A DNA stretch of 64,000 nt from Lutjanus erythropterus (taxonomy: Eukaryota > Chordata > Actinopteri > Lutjaniformes > Lutjanidae): NCBI GenBank assembly GCA_020091685.1, contig CM034606.1, positions 14,121,695-14,185,694 of the forward strand, read 5' to 3'. Positions within the stretch are counted from its first letter, which is position 1. Every line of letters starts with the position of its first letter. A program made the position numbers and the translations under genes. Under the pieces are notes generated by a model. The model worked only from the letters and a program-made list of their open reading frames with translations, ran no database searches and was not told where the DNA came from. This document shows, in pieces, positions 37,901 through 49,900 of the stretch.

Positions 37901-40900
37901 GTTCTGAATTCAAACTGGTTAGGGTGGCTGGGATGAGAACCAGTTTCTCAAAGCACTCAATATGAGTGGGGTTGACAGTCTCTCATACAGTTCCTGTATT
38001 GCATTTTTAGAATCTTTGTATGGAAGTGAAAAGCAGCAATGAAAACACTGAAAAACTTTCTCTAAGTAAATAATACATCTTCAAGCATCATTGATATAAA
38101 TACAGTTCTGTCGGTGTGCAACGTGTGGTCCGTCTGTCAAGTGCAATCACTCCATCAGTGCTTTTTTTAGAGCCAGGTCTCTGTAAAGATGAGGGTACAG
38201 CAGTCTGTGATTTCCCATTGCTGGATTAGTCTGAGATTTATTTCATCCTGTTTATTGTTCTGGAACTTGGCATTGGCTAGAAGTAGTCTGGGTAGTGGGA
38301 TGTTCTTAGGCTAGACCTTGGTTAGCTTGGCTGCTAGCCCAGGGCAGTCGTGCTGCTTGCCAGTGCTTCTGTTAGGCCTGGATAGCATATGGTGTGGGAA
38401 TGATCTTCTCACAGTCCACTACACTTAATGCAATGCCTGCATTTCCTTTTCTAGTGTTGATGAGTGTTAGTCTGCTATAGGTAGTATTTGCTTTGCTAAC
38501 ACCAACAAATGTAAGAAAATGCTGTGAAGTTTCAGGGATCCACTGGACTATCATGTCTACATGTGTTACATCTTCTGCAGAAATCTACACAACATCACAT
38601 ATTATCAAGTTTTTTATGGCTAATGTGGTAGCAAACAGTTTGCTGCTTACACTTTCAGCGGATACGGAGCAACATTAGCATTCATTTGGAGACGTGTGTC
38701 TTCCACCTTATGAATGTAAGTCCAATATTCACTCTTCTTTTAGCCCTGTTTTGGTCTCCACCAACTCTATTGGGAAATACCTGGCTCTTCTAAATACTCA
38801 GCTGTGTTCTCCAGCAACTTTGCCTGTTGTTTAGTACTGGGTATGTAGTGCATGAGTTTATCTATGCTTTTTTTCCTGAAAATAGCTGCTGGCTGCGGCT
38901 GGCGATGAGGTTGTTGAAATTGGTGAGATTAAACCAAAACAGTGAAGTTGTGGGCGATAACGCCAAAACAATGAGCTTAAGTGGCTAAAATGGTATGTAG
39001 ATCTGAAGGGAACTGCAGAATTCTCTGTGGGTTTGCCACTATGAGCAGCACCTTTATGTCACATGTAGTCATTTGACCCAACGTTACTATAAAAATGTTA
39101 AGCAGCTTTAAAATAACTCCTAACTCTAAGCTTAATGCCAGACTTTAACCTTATGTCAACCCCAGTAAGTCAACCTAACATGGCCCAGAAATAACCCTGT
39201 ATTAATTATCTTTCTTACCACACACCTCGCCCACAAACAGATAAAGATTATAGACATTCTGCACTCATCCTTGTGACTTCAGCTGTATTAGCTCACACTG
39301 TGTGAACGTGTCTCGTGGAAAAAGGCAAGAAACAGGTCAGCTCTGACCTTGGCCCTCAGGGTGTCATCTGGGTAATGCTATTTGGCTGCTTTGATCAAAG
39401 GCGTGCAGATAGGGGGCTGAGTGTTTGCCTCAAGCCCTGTAAGGGAACCATTTTTCAGATGAGGCACAGGGGAATGAATGGTTGAGACAATACAATTAAG
39501 ACATCACCTTATGGAGATACCCAGCGTATAGATGACCTGATCCACCTCTGGCTGCATGCAGCATGAGCTCTGTCAGAAAACATTTGGTTAACAGCAGGAG
39601 CGCGAACAGCACAGGTGTTCGAGGTCCAGAATGTTACCACATGCACAGCCTAATGCATTTTAAAAGCTTCATTTATGTGCATCTTTTTATCTCCGGATAC
39701 ATGCAGATATTCAGCACCGGACGGCTTTTGAATGTTAAAAAGCATAAATGCAAGGTTGAAGGATTGTGCAGAAGAAGTTGGTGTCAGTGGACTGTCAGTA
39801 GGTGGCTGCGTCCTTGGTGAGGGGTTGGAATACAATCTACTGCCAGTATGTGGCTGACAGTTCATTTCAGTAGGCTGTACTGGCGTGACATTTCATGTGT
39901 TGCCAAAGCATGATTACAATAACACAGGAAACTAATGATAATAATTTAAATATCAGTAGTTCATAAAATAAAACATAATGAAATAGATACATACCAAAAA
40001 TATATAATATACAAGTAAAGTAAGTAATTTAGTTATTATTTAATTAAATCAAGTACAACTACAACTACATAAACTATATACTACATAATTGTTGTCTCAT
40101 CCCTATAGGGATATCCCTGTAGTGGCAAGACAATCACTAGTCTAATAACAGGAGGCTATATCTTTCTCTAGGCTATATTTGTGTCCAATCTCTTTCAAAT
40201 CCCTTCTGGTGGTCAGGCATTATGTCATTTACTGCCAGAAAACACACAGATGCTGTTGGGATGTGCACAAATTACGCAACAAACCAGTAACCCTCTACCC
40301 TGCACTCATTAGAGTATAATTAGCATTTTTTGGGAGGCTGACCTTTTTCTCAGCCTCTTTGTTAACTGAAGCATAGACACTAGCATACAGTATGTATATG
40401 ACTGGTATAATCACAAGAGTGAGGAAGCAACAACTGGCAACATCTGTAAAACAGTAAATAGTTAAGCTCAATCTAGCAGTGTTGACTTTCATTTCAATTT
40501 TAGCTGTAGTCTTTTAGTTAAAACATATTACTTTTTGCTGCATTTTATTCATTTTATTGTTAGTTTTAGTCTTGCTTGGGTCAATATAAGCTATAGACAT
40601 TGTAGCTTGGTGTTTGTCAGTGAGTTTGTGGTCTCATATGCTTTTTCATTATTATGTCATCTGAACAGTCTGAGACTACAGCTGTTGCTATCTTTGATGT
40701 GCACAACTGCCATGCTTATTTGTAATTACAAACTCAGCAAAAAGACACATTACTTGTATATACGATTTTACTAGCCTTCAAGAGACCTACTGCCCTATAA
40801 AAAATAAACTGTGGCTGTTTGTGCAGAGTTGCTCTCCGTTGCGGCCACTGTACCTGTGCTCTCCACTGTAGAAGAGCCTATATTCACTGTCTGGGTTTAG

Positions 40901-43900
40901 GTTGAAGCATGCAGCTAAAGCCATTAATCCCTCACTCATTCCTACCATATAGCCTCTGAACAGGGTCTTTCCTATGTTCCCAGGGTCATGCAATTCCCAG
41001 ATTCATATGAAATATAATGGAAACACGATAAAAGGCTTCAGGCTCCCCAGTTCTACAAATGTTCTCTCCCAGGGTCCTCTGTTCCCAGGGTCTCCCAGCT
41101 CTGCATTGCACATGATGGGATAGAGCTAGTGTTAGCATAGAACATAGGACAGAATACATTCCCCTGTGAACACGAAAGATGGCTACCTAAAAGTAACACT
41201 AATGTTAACTACAAATAATGTTACTGTGGTAATGTTATGCTAATGTTAATGTGAGCTGGCCTGCATGTTCTTGTGCTTTGTCTCCACTTGGCTAATGTTC
41301 AGTTGAATTGTAGATTAATTTAAGTGTGCAAATTTATCAAGTAACATTGGGAGAGACATAATATAAGTTGCTGCTTATTAATGACACAGGGGCATATGAC
41401 ACATGGGTCCAGAGATGCAGTAGTAGCTTGTAGTAGCTTTAAATAGCTAATGATGTTCATCTAAAACATATACAATATAAACCTGTCAGCATTTTTAAAG
41501 TCACTCTGTGTAGAATTTAAACATTTCATATTTTAGTGTCCCCCCAGTGGTAGTATCATGAAATACCTCCCAAATCCTCAGTGTTGCCTTAACTTTGAAA
41601 TGTGAAGCATAACTGAACTCCCCAGTTTCAATGAGTTGATTTAGTCTGACAGTCAAGCAGGCAGTTGGTGAACAGGGGCACACCAGCTGGTGGCAGGAAG
41701 ACTGATTCTTGGAAATAATTTGACTTTTTGGGATCATTTGACTGGATCGGCTGGACCGATTCATGTGATTCACCTCATCAGAAATCACAGTTTGGCTGGC
41801 AAAAGCTCTCATGGATATGATTTAAATAATGTCTGGCTGACACAGAAAAGTGCCTCATTGTGCCACTAATTCTCGAATTGGTTGGGGTAAAAGATGGAGC
41901 TGCTTCATTTGGTCAAGTGCATCAGTAGAGTCAGATCTTCATTTCAGCGATTAATACAGTAAAATGCAGAGACCCAATTGGTTTAATCTGATGTATTTGG
42001 TGACATATTAAGTCAGTGCAATTATGCAATTATGTCTCTACAGCCCAAAGACCTTCAAATTGGATGGGTTTAACCCCCAAGTTTTCAGGGCTTTTTCTGC
42101 TCAGAAGGACCACAGAGACAGACAAAATGACATGAGGTTGACACAGCAGTAGATTATGTTTCAATAAAACTACACAAGGCAGATGTGGGGAGACGAGGCG
42201 GAGCCACTTGAGCTCAACCAAAGGGCGCATGGCTGTCTGTGGGGGTGCAATTAGGAGAAGAATGAGCGAAAATGAGCATTTTCATGTGGTGCCTTCAGGG
42301 GTGCTAAACGAAGGGGGAAATTAATGATTCAGGCAGAGCTGCACATGGGTCCTACATGTCAGGGATTACAGTTACAGTTTCAGGGCCTCGAGTGAGCTGC
42401 TGTCAAGGGGTCCAGAATAGCTGCCTGCTTAGAGCTATTCTGTGCACAAATGCAGCACCTAACAAATCCCTCAAAACTCTGCAGTGTCTTTTTAATCACC
42501 GTATTGTACTACCCACTTGACTGATTTGTTGTAAAAAGCAATATTAGAAAAAGCAATATTTATGGAGCATGAGTTAACTTTTATCATCAGCAATAATTGA
42601 CAACAAATTGTGAGGTATGAATCCCCTGATCACAAATGTGTGCTCATCAAGGCTAATGCCAAATATTTCCCAAAACATACACATGCAATCACCTCACTAT
42701 CTGCCAGGTAGTCTCTTACAAATGAATCTGGAGCTTATTTCATTTCGCCATGCTAGGTATTCTCATGGAAATGACATAATTAAACTAAATTAGTGGCCTC
42801 TGGGCCCCTAATTGTGTCACAGAGATTTGTCTCAGCTGTGAAATTTCCCTTTTAACAGAAGCTCAAATGAGGTGCAAAACTGTCGCCTTTCTCTCCAGCC
42901 AGATAAAAGCCTCTGAATGTCAAAATGACATTTCACAGACAGCAGCTCATAGCTGTGAAATTACGGGACTGTTAACCACTGTGACACAAGTGTTATCAAA
43001 CCAGTTGTTTGGCATGTTTTTGGGTGTATGCATCAACCTATCGATCAACCTCTTTATTGGTAGTTCACTACAATACATGTTATTAAATTTAATTCAAGTA
43101 AAGAAATATTAAAAACTGTATTCTAATGGTTTTGGTCAGGCTCATAAAATGTGAATATCTTTGTTCTCTTCCTCTGATCAGGTATTCAACCAACATGACT
43201 GATCACAGCTACATCATCACTTTCTTCACCACTTGCTTCATTCTGCCCCTCGGAGTTATATTCTTCTGCTATGGAAAGCTCCTGCGGAAGCTCAGGAAGG
43301 TCAGTATGAGCTCTAACACAACACACACGACATGATCGAAAAAACATATTTGATCATGAATCCTAAGTATAAACCACACTGCAGACTGGAGTCTGTTAAC
43401 AGTGACAAACAGTTATACGCTTGTCTCCTTTGAAACATCAGTCACTGCATTGCATTATTATAGCGTTCTTAAAACCTTGCATATTTTTTTGCAAACAACT
43501 ACATTATCCTGGCTGCCTTAATAATGAAAAAAACATGAATCTCACACAGCATTTACTATTATGTAGAGTGACCTGAAAAAACAGTGAGAAAAATGCTTCT
43601 TCCATTTCTCACTGCTTTGACCATGGTGTGCTGAAAGTAAACATGCTGTAATGTGAATATTGACATGTGGCATAAAGAAACATCATATTTAAACTTTAAG
43701 TTGACTCCGTTTTGATTGTTCATGTATGCAGACAAAAGAGCATTCTGATGCCTTCAGATCAGACCCATTATGCAGGATATAGAGACTATTTGATGGTGGT
43801 CGCACTCAAGGCTGGATGGCCATCCAGGCAAAATGGGCAGCTCTCATTTCACAGGGCCCTGACTGTAAAGTTTTGGTGACTTTTTGTAACAGTTTTTGTG

Positions 43901-46869
43901 GCAGTGCATTACGTGGATGGAGCTGTTCAATAAGGGCAATAACAGCTGTTATTGCCTCATGGGAGTCTGAGAGATGCTCAAAATTATGCAAATGGTAAAT
44001 GGACTGTATTTGTATAGTGCCTCTCTAGTCTTTTGACTACTCAAACCACTTTACACTGCATGTCAGCATTCATCCATTCACATACACATTCATACACTAA
44101 TGGCATGCTGCCAACCTTCACCTATAAAAAACCCATTCACACAAACACTCACATAGCACACGATCAGCAGCAATTTGGGGCTGAGTAACTGTTTTTGAAA
44201 AAATCATATATATATAGGCTATTGAGGTATTAAAATAAAATCTTGAAAGTCCATCTTTGTTCATGTCCTAATAAATAACTTTTAAATTACAATATATAGA
44301 AGAGCTAGTCATGGTTCTCTGTTTCCTCCAGGTATCTCACGGTCGTCTGGCCACTGCCAGGAAGCCGGAGCGACAGGTGACCCGTATGGTGGTGGTGATG
44401 ATTGTGGCATTTATGGTGGGCTGGACGCCATACGCAGCCTTCTCCATACTGGTCACAGCTCATCCAACCATTGAACTCGACCCCAGGCTGGCCTCCATCC
44501 CCGCCTTCTTTTCCAAGACAGCTGCTGTCTACAACCCAATCATCTACGTCTTCATGAACAAACAGGTACACCACGCTACTTGATTCAGGCATTTCCATCC
44601 TGCTTGCTTGGTTTATTCAGTTACTTTTTTGTTGTACTGCCCAAGTTAGTTACAGCCGTGTGGAGGCTGGGTAGCTAAACTTCTTCCTTTGCCAGAGTCG
44701 AGACACGTCACTGTATGCAGCAGATGAAAGCTGGAGCAGAATACTGAGATGTGTTTTTTTCTGTTGTTGTTGGGTGTTAGCCTGTCTCTTAATAATGCAT
44801 GGTGTATGAATAAAAGAAATCCACAGAGTACAATTGTCCATGCGTGGCTCTGTTAAAAAATACATTAGCCACCTATTGTATGCTTGTGAGGCTTGCAATT
44901 GTGAAAGGGCCAGTGCTGACATTTTTTCATGCCATTTACTTTGTTTAATTTTACATTGTGCTGTCTAGCGCTTCTTCTCAGTGTAAGTGAGACACGCATT
45001 GTTTGAAGAATCGTTACTGATTGTGCAGATATTGATGATATGACAGGAGCCATTAGGAAAGAGGGATTATGTGCAGTTCTTTAACACGTGACACGGGACT
45101 TGTGGTTAAAAGGCCTGGTCAAAAGGGAAAGATTCCTTTTGAATTTCTTTTTGAACATTTAAGCCACATTGCCTTTAGTGGTTCTCCCAACAGTTGACGA
45201 ATGTGACAGCCTAATTGCACTCTTACATGCTTGTACAGCATAAGAAACCACAAAGGTATTTAATTGAAGTTTTTAATGTATTTTGACTGTGTTACATCAT
45301 AATATCTGACTTGGTAGATCAAGTGTTTATGCATGCTGATAAAAGAGCATTCTTAAGCAACAAGTTGGAGCCATTAAGCAAGCTCCTTGTACTGCTGGCA
45401 TGGCTGCAAGAGTGACATTAGACTTTCAAACTGACAATCATAATGTTATACTGGAAGATGTAACTATATCAGAGGTGTAGTAAATAAACTGGGTCAACTG
45501 AACTGTAGTTGACCCACATTTTCCTCTAAATGATTGAAACAGTTCATTTTAAAATAGGTGTTTACACTCAATTCAAGCCTCATTTCAAAGACGTGGATGA
45601 ATCGAGTTTACCTGGGTTTACCCTCCACTGCACCCCTGAACTAAATAGTTCTAAATAGTGCAAGACTAAATTATGTCCAACAATAAAAATATATTTATGT
45701 CTGCATTCTTATATCAGTGTAGTATCTTGCCCAAACAAACTTACAAACAACCCAACTAATCTCATAGTGTATGCGTGTATTATTCAGTCTAGTTTTTGCT
45801 AATTTTCCAAGATTTAGAAATAAAATTGGCCTTTACTTTGCCACTCTTTCGTGTATTCAGCATGCACTGCTATGTCCTGCAAAACAACACACATCCAGGT
45901 GACATACCAAGTTTTTAGGGTGTCCTCTAATAGGATTGCTAACTGACCTGACTGGCCAATGGCAGCTTCAGCACAGCTAGCAGCAGTGCGCCGATGACTT
46001 CAGTGTTAGAATAGCAAAGATTCTATTGGTTATCGCGTTTTCTTTCTAACTAACGGGTTAATAAAACCTTGGTTGACTAAGACTCTTCTCACCAACTAAT
46101 AGTTTAGTCGACCATTAGAGGGCAGCCCTAATACTATGGCAGCTGTGAGAATGACGTATGCATCACAGTGCATGAAGGAGACTCAGTAGCATCCTACTCT
46201 GAGCCGAAACAATTCATGTGTGCAGAAATTAACCTCACAGTGTCTGTTAGCAAACCACTGATGACCTGCACAGCTACTCCGACAACGTCTCTGGCCAACA
46301 TGAGTGTGCTGTGTTTAATTTCTTTGCCTCTTACTGCAATTTGCAGTTGTCACTCTCCTGTGAAGCCCTATTCACACTTCATATAAAACTTAAGTCCTGA
46401 AGCTCTTTAACAACCTTTTCATGTTAACATGTATTCCTCTCTGTTGCTCCACTGCCAAACGTTATATCATACATGGCAGGTTTTATTTTTTCAATACGAT
46501 TCTTTCATCCGGACAGTAGAGTGAACATTAAAACTGTCAAGGGAAGTTATGACCGACATGACTAAGTATGAGACTTGCCTACAGTACAATTTAAAGTGAT
46601 CTATTTTCAGACAGGAGGAAAAGAAGTCATCTATATGTACGTGTGTTGCACAATGCCTAGATTAGACCTCTTGCCAGGGAGCCACATGCGGTCTGCGTGT
46701 CCATCTGATTGCCCCAATCCTAAGCTTCACTCAAATGGGTCAACGAGGATCTCCACTAACATTGACTGGATGTAAATAGGGACGACTAGCAGGCAGATTC
46801 TGATTTGAGCAGAGCAACCAAATTGCTGGTACTTACAGAAGTCAGCTGACCTCTAGTGCTTGCTTGTGA

Positions 46870-46903
<34 letters not shown>

Positions 46904-49900
46904 CGTCTCTCTGTGTTACATAACAAGATGAAGTGATCCAGAGTCTAAGGGGATTTCCATGATGCATGGCTACTGCCACTTGGAGTAACAATTTTAGAAG
47001 GAAACAATCGCCTGAGGTCTTTCAGGTCAAAAGGTCGGAGGTTGAAAACCCTTTGTAGAAATGTCTATTTTCCACTTCAATTCATTGAAAATCCATTTAT
47101 GATGCTTACATTGGCTTTGGCTCTCTAAATGTCACATGTAAGTGAAGCTGTTTGAGAGCTGAAAGGCTTCACTGAAAGCAACTGTAATGTTTACAGTTAC
47201 AATCCCATCATACCCCAAACCTGTATTTGACAAAAGCACCAATGACCCATTACAGCATTACAGTCCCAGTGCATGTGTCCTTGGATATTTTTCACAAGAT
47301 GAAAAGGTACAATATAAGCACTCAGTGCTCTCCACTTATTTACGTTCAGAAAGCAAACTCATAATTGCCATATTCACTGACAGCTGAATTCAGCCAAGCA
47401 AATGTAGCCTATAAATGATAAATGCTGATGTCAGTTTTTCTCAGGCTGTACTCAATGAACCTGAAGAGCTGCAATACTACAAAGAAAACGAAGATCATGT
47501 AAACATAAAGGACACTGGAACTGGAAATTATCCATACAACATAATGGACAGTCAGTGCTCTGTGAAATGTAGCCAGAAAAAAATCTAATATTCAGGATTC
47601 TTAAGAGGCACATTATCAATGTGAATTTGTAGTCTGAAAAGAATATTAAAGCTGCACTAGCTAATATTTTTCTGTCATTAAAGGTGCAACGTGTAACAGA
47701 ATTTTAATTTACAACATTCAGAGAATGAACTGACATTATCAACAGTATGTAAAGAAGTAACAGTTTTGACATTATGTCAAATGAATCAATGTATTGTGTT
47801 GCAGAGACATGTTGAGAAAGGGAGCATGCTAACCAGCTAGCCCTGTCCCATCCTGTCTAGTAATTCCACTTTGTGCCAGTCTCAGGTGGGAGATTTATGT
47901 ATAGTTGCTACTTTCACAAGCTCTCTTAGCTTTTATAGTCGAATAAATAAACAATAAACTCACTCCTTGACCACCATATGAAGCAACAAGACTTAAATTT
48001 GACCGCTGAGACAAATTTAAGACCACCAAGTTTTCTTTTAGATCTTACTGTTATCTCAGGAGCTGATTATTAAAAACAAATTTAAGATCAGTGCAGTGAG
48101 ACAAAAAGAACATTTTAAGATCTTCAATTGGGCTCAAATTAGTCTTGGGTTGAGATGAAACAAAGTCTGTTTCTCAGGGGCTGAATTTAAGAAGTATGAG
48201 AAAATGGTCAAAGTCTCATGTTGGTCTTTAGCTCATTTATGTCTAGGAGACACAGGTTAGACACAGACGAGATCTTATTTTGAATTTTTCCTTTCTTCTG
48301 GGTTTGTTCGTAAAACACACTTCAAACTTGACAGAAACAAAACAAAAACTCACCAAAAATATCTTGGTTTGTTTTTGCACTGTTCAACAACCACAAGCTC
48401 TGGTTTGGTTTAAAATAAATCCATAATCCACTGCGTTAGATGTGAAAATATTCTGGCTCCACCCTGATGCCGGGGCTCCCTATCGCTCCTCTCCACCTCA
48501 TTGTTCCCAGATTCAGAGTCCTGGTTGAAGCCGCTCTAAATCACCTTGGTACAGTATATCCTGTCGTCAAGCTGACCTCCGTCGTTCTCGGGGGCCATGG
48601 TCAGTCCCGGGCTGGCCGTGTTTACTGAGAGACTGCTGATCCCGGCTTCATTGCCTGCACTGATTAGAAAGACTCCAGTTCTCTGAGGTGTATCTCCTGC
48701 CAAACTCTGGTCAACTAAGGACCAGTAGCTACAGGGCAAACTGAGCTAACAGCAGCCACCGGGCTAAACACGACCAAATATAATTACTGCAATGTATATA
48801 GTGAGTTATCCTTGACAGATGGCCAGTGTTTACATATTTCTCTTTTAATGGACAAAAAAATTATATAATGCGCAACATGAAAGGTGTCGCTCATAGTGAA
48901 AAACCCACAAAGAATTGATGTAGATGATTTTAACACTTTTTGTTGATAATTCTAACAGTTTTTGATATTTCATTTGCAAAAGCTCCAGCATTTTCCAGTA
49001 ATTTGTTCCAGTAATTTGTTGAATAGTTTTGCCACAGGGTAACATTTTATCCTTTTGGGCAGAAAGTCTGCACAATAATGAAAATGACTTTGATGGATAA
49101 CAGGTAAATACTAAGGTTTGAATAGGGAAAGCTGTGTGATGTGATGAGCTGCTGTAGATGTTCAGGGTAAATGTGTTTCAGGCTATTCATTTTGCCATTA
49201 AGATGACATTTTATGACCTTATTCTCTGTGCAGGAATTTTTTTTTTATTTCTGTTTTTCAAAGTTGGATGGAAATGTTATACAAGTATAAGATGTAAGGG
49301 GTTTAACAGCATGTTTAGTGTGAACAAAGCCACGGTCTGCAACATTGCAGCCTTTTGCTTTTTCATGACATCAGACTGTAACAGAGGCGTTATTGCCTCT
49401 CTTTGAAAGCATTACTGGTTTGAGGGGAACAGTTAGGAGGCTTGCGTGTTAAATTAGACAGGTCATTAAGGGTCAGGAGTCATGATTTCTCCCCGGGGCT
49501 TCACAGAGTGGGAGCTTCAACACCGAAAAAAGGTCAGTTAGTGTTTTTAGATTTAAAGTAATGTGGAAACCAATGATTGTGGGGCTATTAGTGAGGACCG
49601 GCTTAAAATGGCTTTGTTCTTCCAAGAACAACTATTGACAGGGCTCACTGTCACTGCCATTGTGTACATGTGTGTCTGAGAGGGCAGTGCAGACATAGCT
49701 AGATTTTATGCACATCGATGTAGAGACAGATATTCTACACCAGCACAATTTTTTTTTAAAATGATACTGATCCAGTGTGTCGTGTGCATCTGCAGACACT
49801 ACCATGCCTCCGAAAGGCTGCAAGGGGCATGTAACAATCAGTCACATTTTGAAACTATTAAACTATTGGCTGTCTTGCCAAAGGTTAGATGAGAAGATAG

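Larger units (their letters stand above)
36083..43181 (+). other. Opsin intron 2 (7099 bp)
   Basis: A GT-AG intron, the longest in the gene. It holds a poly-T run at about 36223-36239, an antisense LINE relic at 36730-37985, a diverged copy of a mobile repeat at 38575-39065, an AT-rich stretch at 39910-40080, and an element-like segment at 41497-41812. Unique-looking sequence at 42240-42480 and 42700-42900 has no coding potential and may be regulatory. Confidence 0.9.

Noticed and set aside
44305-44598. An antisense open frame opposite opsin exon 4 with a His-rich run.
   Set aside because: It mirrors the codon composition of exon 4 (His from antisense ATG/GTG runs) and has no independent support.
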